From assembly GCA_945865355.1 (NCBI GenBank), contig CAMBDN010000162.1:1-5928 (forward strand): a stretch of 5,928 bases of DNA. Reading direction: 5' to 3'. Position 1 is the stretch's first letter. Each line of letters starts with the position of its first letter. Shown here piece after piece: positions 1 to 5,789 of the stretch. The stretch is from Legionella genomosp. 1. GTDB taxonomy: Bacteria; Pseudomonadota; Gammaproteobacteria; Legionellales; Legionellaceae. Under the pieces are notes generated by a model, which was given only the letters and a program-made list of their open reading frames with translations, had not been told where the DNA came from and did not search any database. The position numbers and the translations under genes are program-made.

Positions 1-1492
1 AACGCAGCTGGGCGGTATGCCCATTAACGGTGGGAGCATCATCACGTTTTGTGATATCCACATGAAATTTATGCGCGCCACGCTGATCACTAAGCCATTC
101 CGCTTCCTCAAGACTAAGTTTCTCCCCAGAAGTTTTTTTAGCGTCGATCCGAATTTGCTCTTCTTTTACCAACGAGTATATTGACGCATGTGAGTGCGGC
201 ACCATAGCGTCATCAAGATATCGCTTACCGGTTGTTGCATCTTTCTTTGACCTAACAACGAGATAATCCCTATCATGAGCAGGAATGGATTTAAATGCAT
301 CATCAACTGATAAGTCCCACCGGGTTATATAGAGCAAGGGCACAATGATTATCTTTACCAATCCAGCACACAACCATCTACCCCAATTAACGGGGTTCAA
401 TCTGTTTGCATTATCCTCGGGTAATATTCTATCCAGCACAAGTGAGGCGGTAGATCGAAACGACCGTGAGTTAAATAGCTTTACTTTATAGTTTTTCTTA
501 TGTAATTCAGCTGCAACATAAGTCGCTATGTTGCCACCTAAACACTCTCCGATGAGCCCAATGTTTTCTGGTTTTGCACCCATTGCAATCAAACGTTCGA
601 CTTGGGCCATAGCATCATTACGCATGCCCTGTTGACTACTAATAATCCCTTTACCTTGACCTGTGCCACGATAATTAAAAGCGACCACTGTGGAGTCGAG
701 CTGGTCTGCAAAATATCGATGTTGTTTTAACCAATCGGTATAATCGTTACTGCGAGGCAAACAAGAAACAATGAACTTTCTCTTTTCAATCGGTTGTTCT
801 ACCACGTTATTCCCACGGACTTCGACCGAATCAAGCTCGGCACCTGCCCGTGTTTTGAGCGTAAAAAAACTATATTTCTTAGCGTTCTCACTAAAATCAT
901 AACCATGGGTTTTTCTAAGATTCTCTAAAAATAACTTTCTCAGGTCAGGAGACAAATGGTGTAAGCCCTTAAAATGAATTTGATTGGGATTAAATTGTCG
1001 AGATACATTGACCTGTCCAGGTAACGTCGCCCCATTAATTAAGGCACTGACCTGTCCCATGAGCTGATGGATCCGCTCCTGATCTCTTAAATGAACAGGG
1101 GCTCCTTCCGGGGCAAGTGGCAAAAAGGGGGAGTTAAGAATAGAATTATTAATTTTATTTAGCCAATTTCTAATCGTACGTCTAATAAACCCTACTTCTG
1201 GTAACACACTCACTATGACAATATCTTCTGTTTCTGAAATATTGGGATCAGGGTATTTCTTATTTTGTACCAAAGCAGTATTTTGATGCTCATGCTTTCG
1301 AAAGAGTGGATTTAAAAGTGCGTAAGATACTAGGCGCCCTAACATAAATCGAACGATACGTATCGGTTTAGTAATAGGAAAGAAAAACGCATAAGCTACC
1401 TTTCCCCAAAAGGATCGTCTCTCCGGTAACAAGTGATAAAACTCCCCTCGCTCGGAATCAATTTTCATTTTAATCTTATGCTTAACTGCCAT
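1..1492 (-). CDS. alpha/beta-hydrolase-like protein, SidB/Sdb-type putative Dot/Icm effector (3' end outside window)
   Basis: Reading the minus strand from the ATG at 1492-1490 gives 497 uninterrupted codons to the window edge. The start is well supported by AAGGAG at 1504-1499, six bases upstream. The N-terminal half (about residues 1-225) is basic and shows no signal peptide. The hydrolase core follows: FNYRGTGQGKG at 272-282 matches the NYRG motif of Chlamydia CHLPS/DUF818-like and Legionella SidB-like proteins. The nucleophile elbow is IGECLGG (314-320), with Cys317 where these hydrolases usually carry Ser. A hydrophobic stretch lies at 374-389. Candidate acid residues are Asp418 or Asp427/428 (before AMVPHSHAS), and His492 in an NGH motif is the likely base. 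SidB and its Sdb paralogues are known Legionella type IV substrates with a lipase-like domain; membership here is inferred from motifs remembered, not from a search. Substrate unknown. The true C-terminus, where a translocation signal would sit, is missing. Confidence 0.8.
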   Translation of the reverse strand, partial: MAVKHKIKMKIDSERGEFYHLLPERRSFWGKVAYAFFFPITKPIRIVRFMLGRLVSYALLNPLFRKHEHQNTALVQNKKYPDPNISETEDIVIVSVLPEVGFIRRTIRNWLNKINNSILNSPFLPLAPEGAPVHLRDQERIHQLMGQVSALINGATLPGQVNVSRQFNPNQIHFKGLHHLSPDLRKLFLENLRKTHGYDFSENAKKYSFFTLKTRAGAELDSVEVRGNNVVEQPIEKRKFIVSCLPRSNDYTDWLKQHRYFADQLDSTVVAFNYRGTGQGKGIISSQQGMRNDAMAQVERLIAMGAKPENIGLIGECLGGNIATYVAAELHKKNYKVKLFNSRSFRSTASLVLDRILPEDNANRLNPVNWGRWLCAGLVKIIIVPLLYITRWDLSVDDAFKSIPAHDRDYLVVRSKKDATTGKRYLDDAMVPHSHASIYSLVKEEQIRIDAKKTSGEKLSLEEAEWLSDQRGAHKFHVDITKRDDAPTVNGHTAQLR

Positions 1493-1708
1493 ATTCAACT
1501 CCTTACGAACATTGCTTGCCACAATCATTTCATGACGATACTGATCAACGAGATTTACCGATTGGCAGCATTATAAAATAAAAACCTCATGGAGTCATTA
1601 ATTCACACTATGGTTAAATATTTTTCGTATGGCAGAAACTCTTTGCACGATGCATTTATATTAATATCGGAGTAGAATCATCAACCCATTGCAAACCGAT
1701 AATGAATT
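1493..1708. other. divergent intergenic region between hydrolase and oxygenase genes
   Basis: This AT-rich gap carries the hydrolase ribosome site (1499-1504) and its candidate promoter (1570-1598). On the oxygenase side there is a perfect 10-bp palindrome, ATATTAATAT, at 1658-1667, overlapping TATATT (1657-1662), a possible -10 box without a convincing -35. GGAG at 1669-1672 is too far from the oxygenase start to act as its ribosome site. No open frame or RNA gene was recognised. Confidence 0.5.
1570..1598 (-). promoter_or_regulatory. candidate sigma70 promoter for the hydrolase gene
   Basis: On the minus strand, ATGACT (1598-1593, four of six matches to TTGACA) and a perfect TATAAT (1575-1570) are separated by 17 bp. 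Transcription would begin near 1563 and leave a leader of about 70 nt before the ATG at 1492. The box quality and position support it; nothing experimental does. Confidence 0.45.
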
Positions 1709-2308
1709 TTGTCTACGCCAGCCCATATTTCCGATGAAATTTATCACCATGGATTTCACGTTATCGATGACTTTCTTAATGTTGAGCACTACCATGCTCT
1801 GCGTAAAACCATGCAAGAATTACATCGCCAAGGCTCTTTTACGCAAGCCAAAATAGGGCAAAATAAAACACACAACCTAACGATTCGTACTGATAAGATT
1901 TTCTGGCTAGATAAGCGAAACGGCAACGAGCCAATCAATGCATTCTTTTCCGAAATTGACAAAATATGTGCAACACTTAATCAATCTCTTTTTCTTGGCT
2001 TAATTGACTACGAAGCGCATTTTGCCGTCTATCAACCCAATAGTTTTTATAAAAAACATGTCGATCAATTTGCCACGACCCAGGATAGACGGATTTCATG
2101 CGTGTATTACTTAAATGTTGATTGGCAAGAAGCATTTGGCGGTGAATTGCAACTTTATGACAAAACAGACCAACCACTCACAAAAATCATGCCGCTAGGC
2201 AATCGATTTGTCTGTTTCAACAGTGATTTACCTCATGAGGTATGTACAGCCTATCAGACAAGATATAGCATTGCGACTTGGTTGAAGATACGCCCCTTGG
2301 CGCAATGA
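1709..2308 (+). CDS. 2-oxoglutarate/Fe(II)-dependent oxygenase, EGLN/PHD (prolyl 4-hydroxylase)-like
   Basis: The 199-aa protein is a double-stranded beta-helix dioxygenase using Fe(II), O2 and 2-oxoglutarate. The iron triad is His117-x-Asp119 and His176, and Arg185 should bind the 2-oxoglutarate carboxylate. The details match human EGLN/PHD rather than generic oxygenases: IRTDKIFW at 59-66 resembles IRGDKITW of the EGLN finger loop. CVYYLNVDW (131-139), GGELQLY (144-150), SDLPHEV (172-178) and TRYSIATW (184-191) all have close EGLN counterparts, with the same His-to-Arg (9) and Arg-to-Trp (6) spacings. Pseudomonas PPHD, of this branch, hydroxylates a proline in EF-Tu; a similar substrate is inferred. 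Length fits a complete single-domain enzyme. The start is uncertain: an in-frame TGA at 1703-1705 leaves TTG at 1709 as the earliest standard start, with no clear Shine-Dalgarno; the first in-frame ATG would delete 34 residues. It probably forms its own transcript, divergent from the hydrolase. Confidence 0.87.
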   Translation: MSTPAHISDEIYHHGFHVIDDFLNVEHYHALRKTMQELHRQGSFTQAKIGQNKTHNLTIRTDKIFWLDKRNGNEPINAFFSEIDKICATLNQSLFLGLIDYEAHFAVYQPNSFYKKHVDQFATTQDRRISCVYYLNVDWQEAFGGELQLYDKTDQPLTKIMPLGNRFVCFNSDLPHEVCTAYQTRYSIATWLKIRPLAQ

Positions 2309-2544
2309 ATCTTAGAGCATCAGCATGCGATAGACTTTACAACAAACACGATAAATGCCAAACCCCTGCCCCAAAATATTGGTGGATTCATCGCAAAAAG
2401 CCCTATTATTATCAACAGGATTAATGATACCCCGATTAAAGCAAAAGAACTGGAAGAAAAGATATGACGAGCTGTTTATACTGACATCGCTAAGGAGTAC
2501 ACTCATTCTTATGTATAATAAACATTTTACTGTCAAGTCCGCCT
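2309..2544. other. intergenic region between oxygenase and yadG
   Basis: No recognisable gene. After the oxygenase stop (2306-2308) the same frame stays open for 52 codons up to a TGA at 2465-2467. Its composition looks reasonably protein-like (for example NIGGFIAKSPIIINRIND) but it has no ATG, GTG or TTG start in a useful place. It could be a decayed 3' gene remnant or chance. No strong intrinsic terminator was seen after the oxygenase. The yadG-proximal end carries a candidate -10 box. Confidence 0.4.
2514..2519 (+). promoter_or_regulatory. candidate -10 box upstream of yadG
   Basis: A perfect TATAAT ends 25 bases before the yadG ATG. No good -35 lies at 16-18 bp; CTGACA at 2481-2486 resembles one but is 27 bp away. 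If used, the leader would be only about 20 nt and would lack a clear ribosome site, so the call is tentative. Confidence 0.3.
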
Positions 2545-3459
2545 ATGAACGCTTTAGAAATACAGCAATTACGCAAAACATATGCTAACGGCGTTGAAGC
2601 ATTAAAAGGTATTGATTTACAAGTTAAAACCGGTGATTTTTTTGCCTTACTTGGTGCAAATGGTGCTGGAAAATCAACAACCATCGGTGTCATTACAACG
2701 CTATTAACAAAGACCTCTGGCAACATCTCCATTCATGGCTATGATTTGGATAAACAACCCAATCACGCTAAATCCTCTTTAGGCTTAGTTCCTCAAGAAA
2801 TTAATCTCAATATTTTTGAAACCTGCGAGCAAATTCTACTGAATCAAGCAGGATACTATGGCATTTCGCGAAAATACGCGCAGCACGCTGCCGAATCATT
2901 GCTAAAACAATTGGGTTTGTGGGAAAAGCGTGGTTCTATCGTACGCCATCTATCCGGGGGAATGAAACGACGCCTGATGATTGCACGTGCGCTCATTCAT
3001 CAACCCAAGGTATTAATCCTCGATGAACCTACAGCTGGAGTAGATATCGAAATTCGTCGGAGTATGTGGGCGTTTCTTACCCGGACCAACGAAGAGGGTA
3101 CAACCATCATATTAACGACCCATTACTTGGAAGAAGCGGAACAATTATGTAAAAACATTGCTATTATTGACCAGGGAAAGATTGTTGAAAACACGTCCAT
3201 GAAAAAATTGCTCCAAAGCTTACATCACCAAACGTTGGTCTTCAACACCGTTCAACCCATCGATAAGCTACCTCCGTTAGATCCATTCCTTGCTGTAAAA
3301 GTGGATGCCAATACCTTTGAGTTACGTATCGACAATCAACTTACTCTCAATGAAGTTTTTGCTGTTCTTAACCAAAATGGCATGCAAATAAGCAGCATGC
3401 GCAACAAAACCAATCGTTTGGAGGAACTATTTATGGATCTCATTCATCATGACAATTAA
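2545..3459 (+). CDS. yadG: ABC-2 type exporter, ATP-binding subunit YadG
   Basis: This 304-aa cytoplasmic ATPase powers the membrane partner encoded next. All nucleotide-binding motifs are intact: Walker A GANGAGKST (37-45), Q-loop Gln84, signature LSGGM (136-140), Walker B LILDEP (157-162) with catalytic Glu161, D-loop GVD (165-167) and switch His193. It resembles E. coli YadG (308 aa) along its length, including the start (ALEIQQLRKTY), LVPQE, GGMKRRLMIARAL and the C-terminal SMRNKTNRLEELF, which sits outside the ATPase core. The transported substrate of YadGH is not established; the Nod-factor/drug exporter-like family suggests a small lipophilic or polysaccharide-linked cargo, but that is inference. 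The ATG at 2545 agrees with the E. coli N-terminus though no strong Shine-Dalgarno precedes it. The gene overlaps yadH by 11 bp, indicating translational coupling. Confidence 0.95.
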   Translation: MNALEIQQLRKTYANGVEALKGIDLQVKTGDFFALLGANGAGKSTTIGVITTLLTKTSGNISIHGYDLDKQPNHAKSSLGLVPQEINLNIFETCEQILLNQAGYYGISRKYAQHAAESLLKQLGLWEKRGSIVRHLSGGMKRRLMIARALIHQPKVLILDEPTAGVDIEIRRSMWAFLTRTNEEGTTIILTTHYLEEAEQLCKNIAIIDQGKIVENTSMKKLLQSLHHQTLVFNTVQPIDKLPPLDPFLAVKVDANTFELRIDNQLTLNEVFAVLNQNGMQISSMRNKTNRLEELFMDLIHHDN

Positions 3460-4222
3460 CCAACAATTCATCGCCTTATACACACTTGTGCGTCGTGAAT
3501 TAGTGAGGATGTTTCGTATCGCTACCCAGGTATTTTTACCCCCGGTCATTACATCACTGTTGTACTTCCTGATTTTTGGTGCGGTCATTGGAAATCGAGT
3601 CGGCGATATACAAGGTTATAGTTTTGCCAAATTTATCGCTCCTGGCCTGATCATGATGACCGTGATTACTAACGCATACTCCAATGTCTCTACATCATTA
3701 TTTAGCGTACGATTCCAGAGAAGCATAGAAGAAATGCTGGTTAGTCCCATGCACTATAGCTTATTGCTATTAGGCTATACCTTAAGCGGCGTTTTAAGGG
3801 GCGTCATTGTCGCTGTTCTTGTTTATATTGTTGCCTGTTTCTTTTTAGACGTTGAATTTACTCGCATCCCCATGACGTTATTGATCGTTATTTTAGTTGC
3901 AGCGCTGTTTTCCTTGGCGGGATTTACCAATGGGATGTTGGCAAGGACATTTGATGATGTAGCTCTCATCCCAACCTTTATTCTAACGCCATTAACCTAC
4001 TTGGGCGGCGTATTTTATGGAATAAACATGCTCCCTCCTTTTTGGCAAAAGGTGTCTTATTTTAACCCGATTTTTTATATGGTGAATACATTAAGACAAG
4101 CGATGATTGGCGTTCAAGAAACCAGCATGGCGCTGGGATTGTCGATTATTTGCATTTTATTGGTGTTATTGACGGTCTTAAATTTAATTTTACTTAAAAA
4201 AGGAGTCGGGCTCCATGACTAG
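3449..4222 (+). CDS. yadH: ABC-2 type exporter, inner-membrane permease YadH
   Basis: The 257-aa protein (E. coli YadH is 256 aa) is the transmembrane half of the exporter. About six membrane helices can be placed: 29-48, 62-83, 108-131, 142-162, 172-190 and 229-249. The ABC-2 family signature is plain at LTPLTYLGGVFY (179-190), preceded by FDDVALIPTF, and FIAPGLIMMTVITNAY (62-77) and FQRSIEEMLVSP (89-100) match YadH closely. The short N-terminal amphipathic region with RRELVRMFR (15-23) is the likely contact with the ATPase. The ATG lies inside the end of yadG, and its nearest purine-rich site (GGAGGA, 3420-3425) is 23 bases away, so initiation probably depends on ribosomes finishing yadG. 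The pair presumably assembles as a YadG2-YadH2 complex; cargo unknown. Confidence 0.95.
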   Translation: MTINQQFIALYTLVRRELVRMFRIATQVFLPPVITSLLYFLIFGAVIGNRVGDIQGYSFAKFIAPGLIMMTVITNAYSNVSTSLFSVRFQRSIEEMLVSPMHYSLLLLGYTLSGVLRGVIVAVLVYIVACFFLDVEFTRIPMTLLIVILVAALFSLAGFTNGMLARTFDDVALIPTFILTPLTYLGGVFYGINMLPPFWQKVSYFNPIFYMVNTLRQAMIGVQETSMALGLSIICILLVLLTVLNLILLKKGVGLHD

Positions 4223-4254
4223 TATCGTATGCACTGCAAGCTCTAGGTAATCCG

Positions 4255-4959
4255 ATGATTCATAAAATCACTGACAATTATCGTACATGGCTCAAACGCT
4301 ATAGCGAACAGCGGGATTGTCTCCACAAGGACGCCGCTAAAGCATTATGGAGACACCTCGATCTCATCGAATCTATTGATAACCTACAAGGCCTGCTGCG
4401 TCGCTACCCAAGGCCACAGAGAGATCCTGCTTTTTTTATAGATCCGTATATTGATAAATTTGACGAGCTGGTCCGCACCGTTGATCAGTTAGTCGGTGTT
4501 AACATCTCAAGCATATGCCATGGGCTTGATACCATTTCTACCGATGAAAAAACAGTTCACGTCATCGCCTTGATTAAAGACGTATTAACACACCGACAAT
4601 GTCTCTTACATGCGAATATTAGCAGCCTATTGAGGCTGGTGGACAATGGTAGTGAACTGCAAAATATATTAAACCACTTAAGCGACCAACCACAACGTGA
4701 ACGTCCAAGTGAACCACGGCCCGGATCATTTGATGCAATCACTGCGCGCAACGAAACTCACCAAGCCTGTCTTGATTTATTGCGAACTAACGCAGGAAAA
4801 AACTTCAGGGACTCTGATAGAAACCGCACAGGAGCTAACATTTTATTGCAAACGCTTTTAAGCATTTACGAAGACATTAACACGACTCGAGAAGAACCAA
4901 ACCACTCAGCTGCCAGCACACTACAAGAAGAGCATCATTCGTGTTGCAGCATCTCCTAA
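4255..4959 (+). CDS. unknown protein with C-terminal CaaX box, candidate host-prenylated effector
   Basis: The function of this 234-aa protein is not recognised. It has no signal peptide or membrane segment and looks largely helical, in two parts (about 1-142 and 158-212) joined by a Pro/Arg-rich linker at 144-157 (QPQRERPSEPRPGS). Its most telling feature is the tail: Glu-rich QEEHH (224-228), then Ser, then Cys230-Cys231-Ser-Ile-Ser, ending exactly in a CaaX motif. CSIS resembles CSIM of lamin A, and a final Ser favours farnesyltransferase; the extra Cys230 could be palmitoylated, as in some Ras proteins. Bacteria lack this machinery, but Legionella effectors such as AnkB are known to be lipidated this way by the host. 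The acidic tail would also suit a Dot/Icm signal. ATG at 4255 has TAGGT six bases upstream. It follows yadH by 32 bp with no terminator seen, so co-transcription is likely. Confidence 0.75.
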   Translation: MIHKITDNYRTWLKRYSEQRDCLHKDAAKALWRHLDLIESIDNLQGLLRRYPRPQRDPAFFIDPYIDKFDELVRTVDQLVGVNISSICHGLDTISTDEKTVHVIALIKDVLTHRQCLLHANISSLLRLVDNGSELQNILNHLSDQPQRERPSEPRPGSFDAITARNETHQACLDLLRTNAGKNFRDSDRNRTGANILLQTLLSIYEDINTTREEPNHSAASTLQEEHHSCCSIS

Positions 4960-4969
4960 AGAGGAGGGG

Positions 4970-5119
4970 TATAGACAGCACTATTGCTACAGTCCGACTC
5001 GCAAAGTGGAGGCCTCCGGAGTGCTTTTGGCTTCTTAGTACGAGCTAAGCATGCACACCACACTCTCAATCTAGCTTCCTCAAATAGTACTATTGGCTGT
5101 CCAATGAAAACTGTCTATA
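4970..5119. repeat. candidate MITE-like element with imperfect terminal inverted repeats
   Basis: The ends at 4970-4978 and 5111-5119 are a perfect 9-bp inverted pair (TATAGACAG / CTGTCTATA). Similarity continues inward with small gaps for about 25 bases each side (4970-4995 and 5095-5119), sharing an ATTG core and an ACAG-CC tail. The outermost TA on each side would fit a TA target duplication of an IS630/Tc1-like element, although it may simply be part of the repeat. The interior has overlapping GGAG/CTCC palindromes (5008-5021) and no coding frame. It begins 11 bp after the stop of the CaaX gene. Confidence 0.4.
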
Positions 5120-5137
5120 GTTAAATACTAGGCCATC

Positions 5138-5170
5138 ATTCATCACCTTTCCACCCTAAATGTGATGATT
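5138..5170. promoter_or_regulatory. imperfect inverted repeat, possible operator
   Basis: ATTCATCAC (5138-5146) and GTGATGATT (5162-5170) pair at eight of nine positions across a 15-base gap. They end immediately before the candidate -35 box of the winged-helix gene, a place suited to a dimeric regulator. That regulator could be the downstream product itself; this is inference from position alone. Confidence 0.3.
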
Positions 5171-5171
5171 A

Positions 5172-5202
5172 TTGAAAAGATTTCGTTAATTAGCGATATA
5201 CT
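5172..5202 (+). promoter_or_regulatory. candidate sigma70 promoter for the winged-helix gene
   Basis: TTGAAA (5172-5177, five of six matches) and TATACT (5197-5202, five of six) are 19 bp apart, slightly long. Transcription from about 5209 would carry the entire palindromic element at 5218-5330 in a leader of roughly 155 nt. Confidence 0.4.
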
Positions 5203-5217
5203 GTCATTATAAAATTG

Positions 5218-5330
5218 CGGTAACTCACCAGCACGTCATCCAGAGAAGCTTGCGACGAAGGATCTTGGCATAAACTCTGAATAGCATTCAGGCGATCTAT
5301 CGCTTTGCTCGAGATGACGTGGTTAGTTAC
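5218..5330. repeat. palindromic intergenic repeat (MITE/REP-like) in the leader of the next gene
   Basis: The two ends are inverted copies: ACGTCATC (5233-5240) pairs with GATGACGT (5313-5320). Outside them GTAACTCACC (5220-5229) pairs with the complement of GGTTAGTTAC (5321-5330) with one mismatch; the left arm carries three extra bases. Inside, GCTTGCGACGAAGGATC (5248-5264) and the complement of GATCTATCGCTTTG (5294-5307) are related imperfectly. The general pattern (GTCATCC ... GCGA..GAAGGATC) recalls dispersed palindromic repeats of Legionella and other intracellular bacteria. AAATTG directly flanks both sides (5212-5217 and 5331-5336), a possible 6-bp target duplication. In RNA it would form a long imperfect hairpin. 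Confidence 0.6.
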
Positions 5331-5352
5331 AAATTGAGATGTATTTCACAAA

Positions 5353-5357
5353 AAGGA
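5353..5357 (+). promoter_or_regulatory. ribosome binding site that sets the winged-helix gene start
   Basis: AAGGA sits six bases before the ATG at 5364. The frame also offers GTG at 5319, but that lies inside the palindromic repeat and has no such site, so the ATG is preferred. Confidence 0.75.
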
Positions 5358-5363
5358 TTATTT

Positions 5364-5675
5364 ATGAATGAAATTGATATTCTGGACATTTTTTATGACA
5401 AGCTACGAGAGGAAGGACAAAATCGAACAACCTTATTTTTAAGCATCGATGAGTCAACCATTGCTGAATTGAAACAAAAAAAAGGCGTTGAATTTCCATT
5501 AGAAGATATATATAAACTTGCAGATATTTGCATCGCAAACGAATGGTTAGAGCGCACAACAGCCGATCCCAATTACAAATACCTGTCCCTTACCAGTGCA
5601 GGGCTAGAAATTGCTATTGCAAACCAGTATCAACGCAAAAGAAGCGACCATCATCGCAGAAAAGACGATAAATGA
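5364..5675 (+). CDS. small winged-helix-like protein, putative transcription regulator
   Basis: This 103-aa protein is not recognised as a named family. Its middle reads like a winged helix-turn-helix: a helix with DESTIAELKQKKG (29-41), then LEDIYKLADICIANEWLERTT (46-66), then a turn and beta wing, YKYLSLTSAGLEIA (71-84). The arrangement of a helix ending in a short W/LE segment followed by LT..G is typical of such folds. The C-terminus is strongly basic (QRKRSDHHRRKDDK, 90-103), which could contact nucleic acid. No enzyme motif, signal peptide or membrane segment is seen. ATG at 5364 is chosen because of its ribosome site. The gene stands alone, preceded by its own candidate promoter and operator-like repeat, and is convergent with the gene at the right edge. 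DNA binding is inferred from shape only. Confidence 0.7.
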   Translation: MNEIDILDIFYDKLREEGQNRTTLFLSIDESTIAELKQKKGVEFPLEDIYKLADICIANEWLERTTADPNYKYLSLTSAGLEIAIANQYQRKRSDHHRRKDDK

Positions 5676-5789
5676 GCAGCCCATCATTTCCCCTAACTAT
5701 CATCTATTTAATTAGACCATTTGACGCATCCTATGTTTAAATATCACAGGAATGGATAGTCAGCACACCATTATCTACAAAATTAGAAG
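5676..5789. other. convergent intergenic gap
   Basis: The 114 bp lie between the 3' ends of two converging genes. A bidirectional terminator would be expected, but no GC-rich hairpin followed by a T-run is visible on either strand. Nothing else was recognised. Confidence 0.5.

Larger units (their letters stand above)
4960..5363. other. 404-bp repeat-rich intergenic region
   Basis: No gene is recognised. In order it holds the inverted-repeat element at 4970-5119, an imperfect 9-bp inverted repeat at 5138-5170, a candidate promoter at 5172-5202, the palindromic element at 5218-5330 and the ribosome site of the following gene. Overlapping palindromes at 5008-5021 followed by TTTT (5025-5028) could help terminate the upstream transcript, but the pairing is poor. 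No tRNA-like fold was found. Confidence 0.6.

Noticed and set aside
1698..1705. GATAATGA resembling half of a Fur box at the oxygenase start
   Set aside because: Only one half-site matches; the rest of the 19-bp pattern is absent, and it lies at the start codon without a promoter around it.
1977..2177. Minus-strand open frame opposite the oxygenase
   Set aside because: It lies wholly within a well-supported gene and shows no motif; antisense shadow.
2312..2536. Open frame of 74 codons on the minus strand between oxygenase and yadG
   Set aside because: Cys- and Ser-rich low-quality sequence, no ribosome site and no family resemblance; likely chance in an AT-rich gap.
2355..2588. Open frame of 77 codons on the plus strand before yadG
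   Set aside because: It runs 44 bases into yadG in another frame, has no ribosome site and its composition is not convincing as protein.
4196..4216. Hairpin GGAG/CTCC beside an A-run at the end of yadH, a possible minus-strand terminator
   Set aside because: The stem is only four pairs, it lies within yadH, and no minus-strand gene upstream needs it.
5033..5048. CTTAG/CTAAG small inverted repeat
   Set aside because: Five pairs with no T-run following; too weak to call a terminator or operator.
5319..5363. Fifteen-residue N-terminal extension of the winged-helix protein from GTG at 5319
   Set aside because: The GTG is inside the palindromic repeat arm and lacks a ribosome site, whereas ATG at 5364 has a good one.
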